The position numbers and the translations under genes are program-made. This document shows positions 46,682 to 57,770 of a stretch of DNA of 64,000 bases, piece after piece. This stretch comes from Brachionus manjavacas (taxonomy: Eukaryota; Rotifera; Eurotatoria; Ploima; Brachionidae). The first letter of the stretch is position 1, and every line of letters begins with the position of its first letter. The notes beneath the pieces are model-generated. The model was not told the origin of the DNA. It made no database searches and saw only the letters and a program-made list of their open reading frames with translations. The stretch is taken from NCBI GenBank assembly GCA_019054805.1, contig JAHQIY010000016.1, forward strand, positions 186,001 through 250,000, read 5' to 3'.

Positions 46682-49600
46682 ATGGACTTGAAAGATGAAG
46701 TGTTGAATTTTATTCAATGGGATGACAACATTGCACTTCCCGTAGCAAATGCCGAGAACAAGCTTCTCGAAGAAAACATCGCAAAAAGAACTCAAGAAAG
46801 AAACAAGTATCAAAATGAATTGACCGACAATCAATCTAGAGTAGAAGCCTTGAGAGAACACATCAAGTACGTGCGCGATGAGCTCCTTTCTAATCAGGTA
46901 AAGTTTTTGTATATCTTAAAATTTGGTTCAAATTAACCAACTTTAAAAAATAGAATTTGCTTAGTGCGCGTAAAAATGAGCTGATGACAGAAAATCATTT
47001 AAAGTCAATCGCTGAACGCGAAAATGGCCGTCTTAATCAAGAAAACCAGCGTCTTGTTCAAGAACTTGGCAAAATAAAGGAAAAAAGGAATTTGTGCGAA
47101 GTAGGATTTAAATAAAAAATTCAATCAACTATTTTTTAATTTTTTTAATCATCTAGAATGAAATTTTTATGTCAAACCAGCAATTCGAGTCCATGAAATC
47201 TCAAATGAAGTGGGACCAGCAGGCATTGGAGGCCTGGCTAGAAGAGTCAGCCCAGAAAGATGAAGATGCATTGACCCTCAAAAAATACGCCAAGGAAGAT
47301 GAGGCCAAAATAAAAGATTTGACTTTAAAAATAGAAAAATTAATTGAACAATCGAACAAAATGAAAAAAAATGTCGATGATGAAAACATGAATACTCTCA
47401 CTCTGCAAGTTGAGCTGGATAAAACTGCCGAAGAATTTAGAAAAACTCATCGCGATCGACAAGACCTAATTCGGCAATGGGAGGAAATTATCCAACAAAT
47501 GCAAAAAAGGGACAAACAAATCGAAAGCTCAGCTCAGCAATTGATGAAAATGAACCTAGACTACCAAATTGGAAGCGAGGAGTTGGACAAGAAGAAGAAG
47601 TTTTTTGAGGATCAGCAAAATTCGAATGCAAAATTGGACAAAGAAATCGAAAATTATGACAACATAATTTCAGAGTTGAGCATCAAATTGAACAGAGAAG
47701 AACTCGACCGGCAGCAATTTCAGAGTGAAGTAATCTATTTTTTTCTCTAGTGCTAATAATTTTATTTATTTTTTAAATGCCAAAAAATTTGAAATTTTTT
47801 TATTCTTTTTCAGTTAGGTGCTTTGAAACGAACTGTGGAAAGATCAGGACATGACTTGCAGAAAGCTAGATCCGATCTAAATCAGTTGAAAAAAAACATA
47901 AATGAGAAAAAAAAACAGTAATTTTACTAATGGCAAATTTTTGCAAAGTATAATAGAAAACATTTTTAAACAAGAATCGAAGGACTTCACAAAGGCAACA
48001 AAGACTTGGTCGAAAATCTTAAAGAAACAATCGAAACAACATTGTCTGCTGAAGAAAACGCCAAGCGAATGGAAGAATTTTTTCTGGCCTTGAAGCAAAA
48101 AGAGAACGCTTTTAACCGAGAAATGAAGAAAAAATCCGACAAACACTTCAGAATCACTCAAGAGCTGGATTCTTTGAAGACCACGCAAAGAAATCTAGAA
48201 GCCGAAATCAGCGGCTGTGACACCACAATCAAAAATTTGGAGAGCAAAATAAGTCGTCTGGACCACGAGTCGCTGAAACAAGCCGAGGTCATTTATGGAC
48301 AAGATTTTACCATTCAATCATTAGAGCGCAGAATGAATCGCTTACAGGGCGAGACCAACAATGATGAACAAATTGAACTTGAGCGAAAGATTGCCGAGCT
48401 CAAAAAAGTAAAAGAGGAAAAAAAATACCAATATGACACTTTGATGACTCAATACAAGCGGGTCGAGGACGAGACCAGAAAATCAAAGAGAGAAATAGAG
48501 GACTTAAACAAAGAAAAGACCTATATAGACAACAAGACGGCCGAGTTGTCATTGCATATTGATACAGCTCAGCGTTTATTAGAGAAGATAATTGTACAAA
48601 AAGAAGATTCGATGGTCAATGAGAACCTTAAAAAATTGGAACTCAATAAATTGAGAGATGTGCTGGACAAACGAGCCGATGAAGTGTTGAATTTGAATAA
48701 GGAAAGAATAAAACTGGAGTCCGGAATGAAGGAGCGCTTTGCCGAAATAAACATCCATCAGGATTTGTTGAAAACTCAGCTAAAATCTTGGAATGAAGAG
48801 CTGCAGACTGTTTCCACTGAACTTAAAGAGAGAATGTCCAAAGTGGACAAACAGAAAAAGAGATACGAAATTTTGATGGTTTCTATGGCTCCACCGGAGG
48901 GAACGCCGCCAGAAGAAAATACCCAAGCTTATTATGTGATCAAGGCTGCGCAGGAAAAAGAAGAACTTCAGCGAAAAGGAGACGAGCTCGATGCTAAGAT
49001 AAAAAAGGCCGAAAAAGAATTGAGAGCTCTGGAGAATACTTTAAGTGTGGTAAATTCTAATAATGACAGTTGTAAGCAGCTTTACAGTAAAGCTGACACC
49101 CAAAGTGAGTGAAATAAGGTTTCGGCAATTCAAAACTTACAAAATATCAAAATTTTTTAAATTTAAGATATTAGATTCGGAATCAGCAAAAAAATATTCC
49201 AAAAAAAGCTTATCTTGCCCCTTCTCTAATTTTACAAAAAAAATTAAGATAGTCATCGTTTCTGACCAATTTCTCTGCTATTATTTCATGGGCATATATT
49301 TTGAAGGCTCATATTCTAAGGTTTTGTGCAATTCAGTACAAAATGATAAAAAGAACAGAAAAAAATCTAAAAAAATTGAATAACTTTTTTTCCAGATTTA
49401 AACTTTAATTTTAAGTTATGTTAATGCAACATAACGCAACACTCTAAGTTGCATCAATTGTCAAGGTCTGCTAAATTTGCAGAGTTTAGCAGAAATTAAA
49501 TTTTAATTTAATCGAACGTGGTGCATTTTGCAGAGATTTTGCACATAATTAGCAGACTTTTACAGTTAATGCAACGCTGAATGTTGCATCTTGCTGCATT

Positions 49601-52136
49601 CACAGAACTAATTTTATACTTTTAGGAAAAAAAACTATTCAATTTTTTTACACTTTGTTCTGTTCTTTTGAAGTGAACTTCACAAAACCATATTCTAATC
49701 TACAAGATGTTGTGTATAATTTAATTATAAATTCTGAAACTAGACAAAATTTTAAAATTATGCTTTTAAACTTTGATTTATCATTCAAATAGTTATAGTC
49801 AAAACATGACTTTAATTGAAAAATTAAAAAAAAATTTAAACTAAATTGGTTTAATTTTTTGTTGTTTGTGTTTTTTGTGTTTGAATAAAAAATGTATCCT
49901 ATGTTGAAATAACATTGAACAAGTGCGATGTTTCAAATTAATTTTTCAGTCTGAAATAAAAATATAATTTTTGAGTTAATATTGCAAGCATTTTCATATT
50001 TGGAATTAAAGACTTTAGTAAAATAGAATGAGTTTAATTTTTATTTTAAAATCTGAAAAAAATATTGAAAATTCTTTTTTAATTTTTAAATAATTCATTT
50101 ATTTATTTTTTCCCGAGCAAATGCTCATTCAGACTAGAAACATATGAAAGAACTAAAAATATACTTAAATAATATAAAATTAAATAAATAAAAAGAATAA
50201 AAATGAGAATAAAAAAGAAAAAAAATAGAATAATAATTCATTTTGATTTAATTTTATTTTTTTCAATCATTAAAAAACTGGATTTAGTCGGTTAGGTGAA
50301 CCATAGTTCACTTACTATCCGAAATATTTTGTTCTCAGGTTTTGTGAACTATTGGTATATTTATTAGAATTAGACGAAAGATTTTTAGATTATGCAAACA
50401 AATTGAAAAAAGCTCAAAATTTAATAGTATGCCTTATTCTCGAAACTGATATAAAAATTAGTTAATAGTTAATAGTTAATAAGCTTTAGAAATAGCATTG
50501 CTATGATCTGGTTGACTTGGTATTACTTTTTCCATAATCCCAAATACCTAAATGCGCTCTCTTCTTAAATCTTTGCCTTTCAGCATAAATAATAACAATT
50601 AAAAAAAATTAAAATAGATTGTTCACCCTTCAAGTGTTTGACTTATTTTTTATCATTACATTAGCTTTTTTAAATTAGGTGAACTTCTTCTTCTTCTCTT
50701 CTTCAATTGAAAACTGATTTACAGCATTCGGCGACATTTTTCTTTCAAAGTAGGCGATCCATTGCAAGAATCTCCAATTCTGATTTAGTAACCTCTGCGT
50801 TCTCAGGAAACAATAATCCCTAATATACTTATAAAACGTTATTTTTATAAACTATTAGTTTTTAGGTGAACTAATAGTTTATAAAAACCTGAGAACAAGA
50901 ATCGTTCCAGTAAAAGGTGAACCATAGTTTACCTCACTGGCAAAAACCCTATAAACTTTGTTATCATCTTATAAAATTTTGACATAAGTGATAATTTACT
51001 TTCGTTTGGTGCTTTTTAACAAATACTCAATTAATAAAAAATGGAAAACAGAGCGTAGATAGTTTTTTAAACTAAAAATATTATCTTAAGGATCATCATA
51101 TCACAAACCTAGAGTCAAAATTCATAAAAAAAAACACCAAGTTTTTCATTCTTGCAATATTAACTTAAAAATTAAATTTTTATTTGAGACTGAAAAAAAT
51201 ATTTGAAACATCGCACTTTTTCTATGTTATTTCAACATAGGATACATTTTGTAATTCAAACACAAAAAATTAAACCAATTTAAACTTAAGTTATTTAATT
51301 ATTTCTGATATGGAAATTTAAAATTTTTGATATTCTGGAAGTTTTGAATTGTAGAAACCTTAATAAAATAATTTTGTTTGAATTTTCTGTCATTTCTCTG
51401 CAACTAAAAGGCGATGCTGTAATTCAAAAAGAAGAATTGGAACAGCAATTGAGATCACTGGCAGACACGTACAAGAATAAGAGGAAACAAATGAAACAGT
51501 TGGAAGAAGATTTGCAAAGAATGGAAGATGCGTACAACTCAATGAACACAGATGAGCGAACGTATGAGGAGTACATAGAGGATAAAAAAAATAAAATTTT
51601 ACAGGCCGAAAAAGATATTGATCAATTGAAGGAAAAAATTGAGCGGGCTACTAAACAGCTAATTTCTAATTCAAGAGACCTGAGACGATCAAAGAATAGT
51701 GATGGTCCTACTCTGGAAGAAAAAGACTTCAAACTAAGAGATTTGTGGGATTTTAATAAAAATAAAGCCAAAGAATTAATTGATATTTCGGTTCAGTATC
51801 CACATTTACAGCAGACTTTGAATTTGTTGTTCTCCCAAGCAAATATCCCAGTTCAAACTGGACCTGGCTCTTCATTGCCTGGGTCTTCACGCTCATCCAG
51901 ATCGACAAGTAGACGAAATAGTGCTAGCTCTAATAACTCAGTTGTAAATTTGGATCGTAGTTCAGCCAAAAGTGGACCGAAAACTGTCAATATTGGTTTT
52001 GGTAACATAATTTTTTGATTTTTTTGGATTTTATTTCTAATTTATTAATTTTAAAGATTTACCACCGACAAATAGAAGTGGTGGAAGCAATAATAGTAAA
52101 GATGGACCGGGAACACCTGGTTCTAAGCGAAACTAA
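46682..52136 (+). CDS. CCDC39: Coiled-coil domain-containing protein 39 (axonemal 96-nm ruler)
   Basis: With CCDC40 this protein forms the molecular ruler that sets the 96-nm repeat of motile cilia and anchors inner dynein arms and the nexin-dynein regulatory complex. Seven exons: 46682-46897, 46954-47100, 47157-47729, 47814-47917, 47975-49104, 51411-52001 and 52057-52136; 946 residues, against 941 in human as I recall. The N terminus reads DEVLNFIQWDDNIALPVANAENKLLEENI, the family signature, here split across known positions: DEVLNF, then WDDNIALPVAN. Nearly the whole chain is heptad-rich coiled coil, with a C-terminal serine/arginine/glycine-rich tail. Intron 5 (49105-51410) is 2.3 kb and hosts the inverted-repeat element at 49849-51275. 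An RFX-like X-box precedes the gene. Confidence 0.93.
49467..49493. repeat. Perfect 9-bp-stem hairpin in CCDC39 intron
   Basis: TCTGCTAAA and TTTAGCAGA are exact reverse complements with a 9-base loop. The surrounding 49420-49600 is unusually rich in TTGCAT/ATGCAA words in both orientations, suggesting the remains of a palindromic element. Confidence 0.5.
49849..51275 (-). mobile_element. Inverted-repeat element (TIR family B), copy 2, in CCDC39 intron
   Basis: The terminal repeats match those of 40732-41962 (GGTTTAATTTTTT at the left; AAAAAATTAAACC at the right; GTGCGATGTTTCAAAT inside). The internal segment 50505-50595 is the reverse complement of 41335-41425, so this copy is inverted relative to copy 1. 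It is about 200 bp longer and contains a GC-richer insert at about 50690-50830 that copy 1 lacks. Sequence related to AATTTAAACT flanks both ends, a possible target duplication. Confidence 0.75.
50115..50126 (+). repeat. Short hairpin with T-rich and AAATAAA flanks, different core
   Basis: GAGCA-AA-TGCTC forms a 5-bp stem. A T-rich stretch precedes it, and an A-rich AAATAAATAAAAAG stretch begins about 60 bp after it. This is the same architecture as the family A hairpins but with another core. Confidence 0.45.
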
Positions 52137-54242
52137 GCTTTTTTTCTTTTCTCAATATTTTACGAATTCTAATAAATTTTAATTTTTGATCTAAAATATT
52201 TTTAGAGAAATTATTAGCCAAAAATGTATTCTTATTTGATTTTTTTATTAAAAACTATCTAAAAATTATTTCTAATCATTTTTTAAAAAGCCCACATATT
52301 CAACATGAAAATTTATTGAGTAATTAGAAAATCCTGTTAATAAGAAAAATAAGGAAACATCTTATTACTTATTAAAGATTTTTTAAGAAATCTATAAGAA
52401 TCTTGACTTAATATTTAAAAAATTTAAGATTAGAATATACTTTTGTTTTCTAACATAATCTTTTTATGGCAATCTTGATTCAAATTTTGGCAAAATCTTG
52501 ATATTTCCTTTTAATCTTAGTAAGATTCTTAAAAAAAATCTTGATGAAATCTTAGCAAATTTTTATCTCTTAAGATATGCTAACAATTCGGATAATAATT
52601 TAAAGTGGCAGACTTTAAAGTTTTTTTTTCAAATGGTTCGGCATCGTTGGCATTGGAGAGCAACCCTGATACATGCAACGCTGAAGCTGTGGTTGACATT
52701 TTCAAGGATTTAATTTTTTTCACTCAAGCTTATCAAAAATTAATAAATCATTGAGCGTTTCAAAATTTAACTAAAAAAAATATTTTATAATTTTTTAATT
52801 AAACAAAAGAATTATACAAGAAATTTATTTTCAAATTGATAACAAAAATAATTTCTGAGGGAAAATTTTTTTTAAATTTTATACAATTTTTCGAAAAAAA
52901 AGTCTTAAAAAAACCTCAAGTTTTCTATTGCTAAGTACTGAACGTTTTAGGAAAAAAGAAGAAAAGTTTACGTAGCATACAACAGGATGTAAAACAATTC
53001 GGCATTAAAGCTTGAAATTTGAGACAAAATTAAAAAAAATATTTTTGAATTTTACATTTGATCTAGTGCTATGATCTAGTGAATACAAAAAAATAGTAAA
53101 CCCATTAATTTCTATTCCTAGTATCTTTAATGCATCTTTTAATTTAAATTATTCACGACATTTGTTTATTGATAAACAGTAATTAACTCTGACTCCTAAA
53201 CATGGACTGCGCCCAGCGCACTGTTCATTCTCCCATATATTCAAACAAAATTTATAATATATTCATATCATATTATATTATATTATATTTTTATTAATTT
53301 ATATTATATTAATATTAAATTTAAATTATATTTGTTTATTGATATATCAGTAATTAACACTGACTCCTAAACATGGACTGCGCCCCGCGCACTGTCCATT
53401 CTCCCATATATTCAAACAAAATTTGGTAAACAATTACATAATACTGTTGATTGATTTACAAAATTATCTTCAAATCTAATGGAATAGCCAGATATAAAGC
53501 ATATTTAAGTAATTAAGGCCGCAGTGTTTTCTGTTATTTAGGCATTTGATCTGCTAAAATTTTTCTCTAATAGATTTTGATCTTTAATTCTAAAGACTTA
53601 ATAGAGCCTAATTCATTTTTTTATTTCGAAAGTTTGTGTTTTATATCTGTACTTTAATCTGTTAAAAGTATTTCAAAAAGACCCAACGATAAACAAATTA
53701 ACATTTGTTTATCCAAATGTTTAATATCAAATATCCAAAAGGATGATGTCTTAGTTTTTTTTAGTTTTCAGTTTTTTTTTTTTATTACCCTAATTTACAC
53801 ATCTACCATGCGAATACATCGTGAGCAATAAACGATGAGTCTAAACAAGAAAACTCATGTTGTTTATTCTAAATAATAAAAAATATTTCTCGCAAAGCTT
53901 TGTTTGTTTACTCACACAGCAGCAGCCATCTAAGAACTAATTTTGACCGAGAACAGTTATTCCCATGAGCGAGCATCTTAATTTTAGCAAAAATAAATGT
54001 GATCTTCAAAAATATTTTATTTTAATTTAAATTTCAAAACACAAATTTGACAAAGAGACAAAAAAAATTAAATTAAAAATTTACAAAAAAAAAAAAAACT
54101 AGAGACAGAAAAAAATCTTTAAATTACACATAAATTCTTAAAATCTATCAATAAACCTGACAAAAAAAATGACTTGTAAATCTTGTTCATGTTTTGCTTT
54201 TTTTTAACAAAGGAAAAGAGAAAGTTAAGAGACTAAAACATT
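52137..54242. other. AT-rich intergenic region with a direct repeat
   Basis: No gene recognised. A 94-bp direct repeat occupies 53161-53424. The stretch 52280-52600 has irregular repeats of AAGATTCTTA-like words. The right end should contain the disco 3' untranslated region. Confidence 0.5.
53161..53424 (+). repeat. 94-bp direct repeat separated by an ATATT microsatellite
   Basis: Copies at 53161-53253 and 53331-53424 share TTTGTTTATTGAT, CTGACTCCTAAACATGGACT, GCGC and TTCTCCCATATATTCAAAC, with few differences. About 77 bp of ATATT-type repeats lie between. The unit is GC-richer than its surroundings. Confidence 0.85.
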
Positions 54243-55643
54243 TTAGACGGGAGACTCAGATGAAACGGAAGATGCTGAAGTAGAGGCTGGCGAAAACGAT
54301 GAGCTCAACGAGGTGCACTTGCCGATTTGGTATTCATTTGACCTTTGTTTTTTAGCCAAATGCATGGTCTCTTCACAATCGTGTTCACCTTGGCTCTCAC
54401 CATGGGACAACTTGCGCTTATCAGGCTCAGTGGATTCACAAGCGTGAGCACTCTTGCAACTAGCCGCTATTCTCATCGGGTTGAGCGACTTTCTCTTGCT
54501 GGTCTGTGACGCACTGAACTTGGCCAAACTGTCCATTTCCCTATTGATGCTCAGATCGATAGCTTGGTCATTGCTGGCCTCGTAGTCTTGGGCAGTCTCG
54601 GGCTCGTTGAGCGAGCTGGTCTCGTCGTCTTGGTCTTGGTCGAAGTCAGTGTGGTCGAGAGCGGGACTGAGCTTGGAGCCGACCGTTTTTTCGACCTCGG
54701 CCAGAATGACGCTGGCCATGGACGGCTGCTCGTCCGATATGATCGGCCCGGTGTTCTGGTAGCGGTGCGAGACCGGATGCGGTCGTGCCATGTGCAGCTT
54801 GGGGTTCGGGTTGGCGCTGTGTCGATTTCGCGATCTGCGCGAGCTAAACACCATGTTGCAGCCGGCCACTGTGCACTTGTGCATTTCGCGCAGATGCACG
54901 GCGCTAAAGTGAATCTTGAGCGCGCCTTTGTCGCAAAATGTCTTCATGCACACGTGACACTGAACTCTCTTTTTGCCATTGGGGCTGACCAGCACGCCCT
55001 GTTGGCTGAGATCGGGCCGGCGCCGCTTGTTCGACGACGCCTCGCTCTCGTTCAAGTTGCTCTGCGAGTTCGAGTTGGACACCAGTGACGAGTTGTGCAC
55101 CGATGACGTGGACTTGGCGCCGCCGCTCAGGTTCGAATTCTCGTTGTCGTCATCGTGCTCGACGAAGCTGTGACACTCGTTATCGGACTCGCATTTGTCC
55201 GCTTGCTCTTCCTGGTCCGCGGTGAAATCGATAGGCGCCGAAGACAAATGCTGCGTCGCCTCGGCCGCCTTTTTCTTTCTGGGCTTCTTGGCGCTTGTGC
55301 CCTGGTCGCCATTGGGCTGGTTGGAGGCGGCCCACTGCTGGTTGTAGAGGGCGGCCAGTGCGGAGAAGGGGCCCGCGGGCAGGACCGGTGCGCTCCGGCC
55401 GGCCAAGCTCAGCAGCGGGCTGACCATGAACGGGTTGAAGTCGGTTGAGTGGTTGAGCGAGGACGAGGAGACTGCGGCCGCCATGGCCGCCAAATACTGC
55501 TGCGCCATCGAGCCCAGTGCTGGCTGCTGCTGGTGCTGGTGGTGGTGAGGCGGCTGCGAGCCCTGGGCGAACATGAACGGAAGCATCAAGTTAGCCAAGC
55601 TGTTCGACTGATTGGCACCTAACTGGCTTGACTGCGATGGCAT
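54243..55643 (-). CDS. disco: Disconnected (disco)/basonuclin-family C2H2 zinc-finger transcription factor
   Basis: Single exon, 466 residues. Paired C2H2 fingers (Cys about 229/232, His 245/250; Cys 257/262, His 275 and about 284) read [20 protein letters not shown] and [20 protein letters not shown]. That is nearly the wording of insect Disco and close to basonuclins. Basic clusters KKPRKKK (about 119-125) and KRRRP (about 206-210) are likely nuclear localisation signals. AIDLSI (about 361-366) resembles a PLDLS-type CtBP-binding motif. The N terminus has His/Gln-rich and Ala-rich tracts and the centre has an acidic DDDNENS run. Disco proteins are developmental regulators in insects; the role here is inferred. 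The coding region is far GC-richer than anything else in the window. More exons upstream are possible, but the ATG at 55643 is preceded by low-complexity non-coding sequence. Confidence 0.9.
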   Translation of the reverse strand: MPSQSSQLGANQSNSLANLMLPFMFAQGSQPPHHHQHQQQPALGSMAQQYLAAMAAAVSSSSLNHSTDFNPFMVSPLLSLAGRSAPVLPAGPFSALAALYNQQWAASNQPNGDQGTSAKKPRKKKAAEATQHLSSAPIDFTADQEEQADKCESDNECHSFVEHDDDNENSNLSGGAKSTSSVHNSSLVSNSNSQSNLNESEASSNKRRRPDLSQQGVLVSPNGKKRVQCHVCMKTFCDKGALKIHFSAVHLREMHKCTVAGCNMVFSSRRSRNRHSANPNPKLHMARPHPVSHRYQNTGPIISDEQPSMASVILAEVEKTVGSKLSPALDHTDFDQDQDDETSSLNEPETAQDYEASNDQAIDLSINREMDSLAKFSASQTSKRKSLNPMRIAASCKSAHACESTEPDKRKLSHGESQGEHDCEETMHLAKKQRSNEYQIGKCTSLSSSFSPASTSASSVSSESPV

Positions 55644-56032
55644 TTTGGATCAAAATTCAAATGTGAGTGAAAGTCGACTTATTGATCTAAATAAATGTAT
55701 TTAAATAAGAAGAGATATGAGAATTTTATTGGTTCAAAAAAAGACAAGTTAATTAATGATAGAAGCGAATGGAAATTGTGAAAAAAGATAATAAGCCGAA
55801 TAATGTCCAATTGGACGTGTCACACACACACAATGCACAATTAATAAGCAATAAATGAATTATCTAATCGAAGCAAGATCCGGCTGACCAGAATGTTTTG
55901 AATTATTTACGATTTCACAAGTCGCAGCGAATTGGAAAAATGAGGCCAAAAATCAACAAAAATTGAAAACAAAAAATAACAAACTGCATGCCTAAAGTAT
56001 TAGATAAGATGGTTTAAAGTTAGATCAGCCTT

Positions 56033-56052
56033 TGTGTGTGTGTGTGTGTGTG
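56033..56052. repeat. GT dinucleotide microsatellite
   Basis: An uninterrupted TG/GT run about 390 bp upstream of the disco start codon. Confidence 0.9.
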
Positions 56053-56129
56053 TTTGAAATACGAGAAAAGACATGATAAGTTCCATTCATCTCTCAATCT
56101 CAATTCCCACAGATTGAATTACTGGCTAC

Positions 56130-56296
56130 TTTTTTTTTCCTTTTTTTTTCCTCTTTTTTTCCTCTTTTTTTTTCTCTTTTTTCTTCTAGAGATAGAATCA
56201 GTCTCGGTTCGATTAGACGACTAAAGAAGCCGAACGGAACTAAAGTTTGACCGTTTTCTCTCTCTCTCTCTCTTCTACTCTCTCTTTCTCTCTCAA
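56130..56296. repeat. Pyrimidine tracts (T4-9 C runs, then CT microsatellite)
   Basis: Pyrimidine-only tracts at about 56130-56188 (TTTTTTTTCC-type units) and about 56255-56296 (CT repeats) lie 490-650 bp upstream of disco. On the transcribed strand of disco these are GA-rich, as in GAGA-type promoter-proximal tracts. Confidence 0.75.
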
Positions 56297-57331
56297 CTAC
56301 AAATTGTTTATATTGTGCTCAAAGAATTTCAACTGGTGACCTGAATAGATAAGATAATAAATTATGGATGGAATTTGACTTTTAAAAGTCTTCTGTTTGT
56401 TCGAACACACAAGTCTTTAATTGATGAAATTATGATTGTTGAGCTAGCAGCACGAGGGCCAGATTTGGCCGCGCTTATTTAGGTTAAGCTCGAATTTATT
56501 CTGCTTGACGATTAGCTTTTCTTATTAATTCAGTTGTCTACTATTGGCTATCCATTTATCTGTCTATCTATTCTTTTCTAGTCAAACTTTTCCATTATTT
56601 ATCTATTGATGATTTCGCAAAGTAAAAAATTTGCTCCAATTCTTCACGATTGCCTCTGATTCCATCAATCAAATATTCTCCCCCATAATCTCACTGATTT
56701 AATTAGCTCAACAACAAAATGATCTGGCATCAAAATGGACAATTATCTGCTTTGTGAAACTGAGCGAGCGTCCATGCGTTTGTTGATGGACTGTTTTGAA
56801 GATAGAAGATTATCTCAGTGGCCAATTCGGATCAGATTTCATCTCAAACAGTTGCTTGGACTCAAGCTACTCTACTAACAATGTTCTAGTGCACGCCCAA
56901 GGGCCACTCAACCCATCACTGACACTTCGCTCTTTTTATTTGAATTAAATAATTACCAAAAATTAATAATACAAAAAAAAGTATTTTTATAAATTTTTTT
57001 TTTTTTTAAAAAAGCAATACATTCAAATGTTTAAATTGGATTTTTTTTCAAAATCTGTAAAATTCACTTCATGTTGTCGAATTTGGAATGCTTGAATGCT
57101 GCACACTTCAACATTGACCGCTTGACCACAAAGCTATTCAGTATTGATGTGTACAAATGCTCAATCAATCATTCAATCAAATCCCTTAAATTGTATTTTC
57201 AATTCCTTGGACCATTTTTCTTTAATTTCTTTCGTAAATTTTCAGTAGGATTATGGAATAAAGCGTCCAAGCCAAATTTTCTCAAAACGCTGTATTATCA
57301 TTGAAGTTAAAAGCTTAAAAGCCCAAAATAA

Positions 57332-57548
57332 TTGTCCCTTTTCTATCCTAGCGGATATTGGAGAGGCGCTCATCTCCGTTTAAGTACCTTTTTGAGCAAC
57401 GGTTGATCATCTACACCGTCCAGTTCAAACTGGTCCCCTTATTATACTGCAGAGATATTTTGAAGATTTTTTCCACCCTCAGCGGGTTCTGAAGCCTCGA
57501 TCCTCTGCTTGCATGAATAACACGCAAACCATTCAGCTATACGGACTT
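57332..57548 (-). mobile_element. tRNA-derived SINE, copy 2
   Basis: Shares the body and head with 30181-30468 but has lost about 70 internal bases. On the minus strand the head reads GTCCGTATAGCTGAATGG, carrying an A-box-like TAGCTGAATGG. The B-box region (GAGGCTTCAGAACCC) has diverged in this copy. Confidence 0.7.
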
Positions 57549-57589
57549 TAGATGCTCAAATTTTTTTTTAAATTTTAAAATAATTAATT

Positions 57590-57770
57590 TTTAAAGAAGA
57601 AGAGAGACACTTTTTGATCTTATTGCGGCAAGTGATATACTTGGGTGGTCAGGTAGCTGATCCTACCCGCTCACACGAAAACCTAAGTGTGCTCATGATA
57701 TTTTCAACCGCCAGCTTTGACCTGTGACCTTCTGCTTGCTTTGATAAATCTTCGTATTCAACCAAACATT
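57590..57770 (-). mobile_element. Possible second SINE-like element adjoining the first
   Basis: On the minus strand, GCAAGCAGAAGGTCACAGGTC resembles the SINE head region GCAAGCAGAGGATCGAGGC, and the block is GC-richer than its surroundings. There is no second copy in the window. It may be a diverged relative inserted next to the SINE at 57332-57548. Confidence 0.3.

Noticed and set aside
52498-52713. 71-codon ORF downstream of CCDC39
   Set aside because: It has no motif, overlaps irregular repeats, and shows no start context or splice signals.
54564-55088. 174-codon plus-strand ORF opposite disco (and shorter ones nearby)
   Set aside because: It is an antisense shadow created by the GC-rich coding sequence of disco. 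It has no ATG-based start or domain, while the minus strand has clear zinc fingers.
57071-57304. 77-codon ATG ORF upstream of disco
   Set aside because: It has no recognisable motif, no splice partner and is rich in F, L, K and S as expected from AT-rich DNA.
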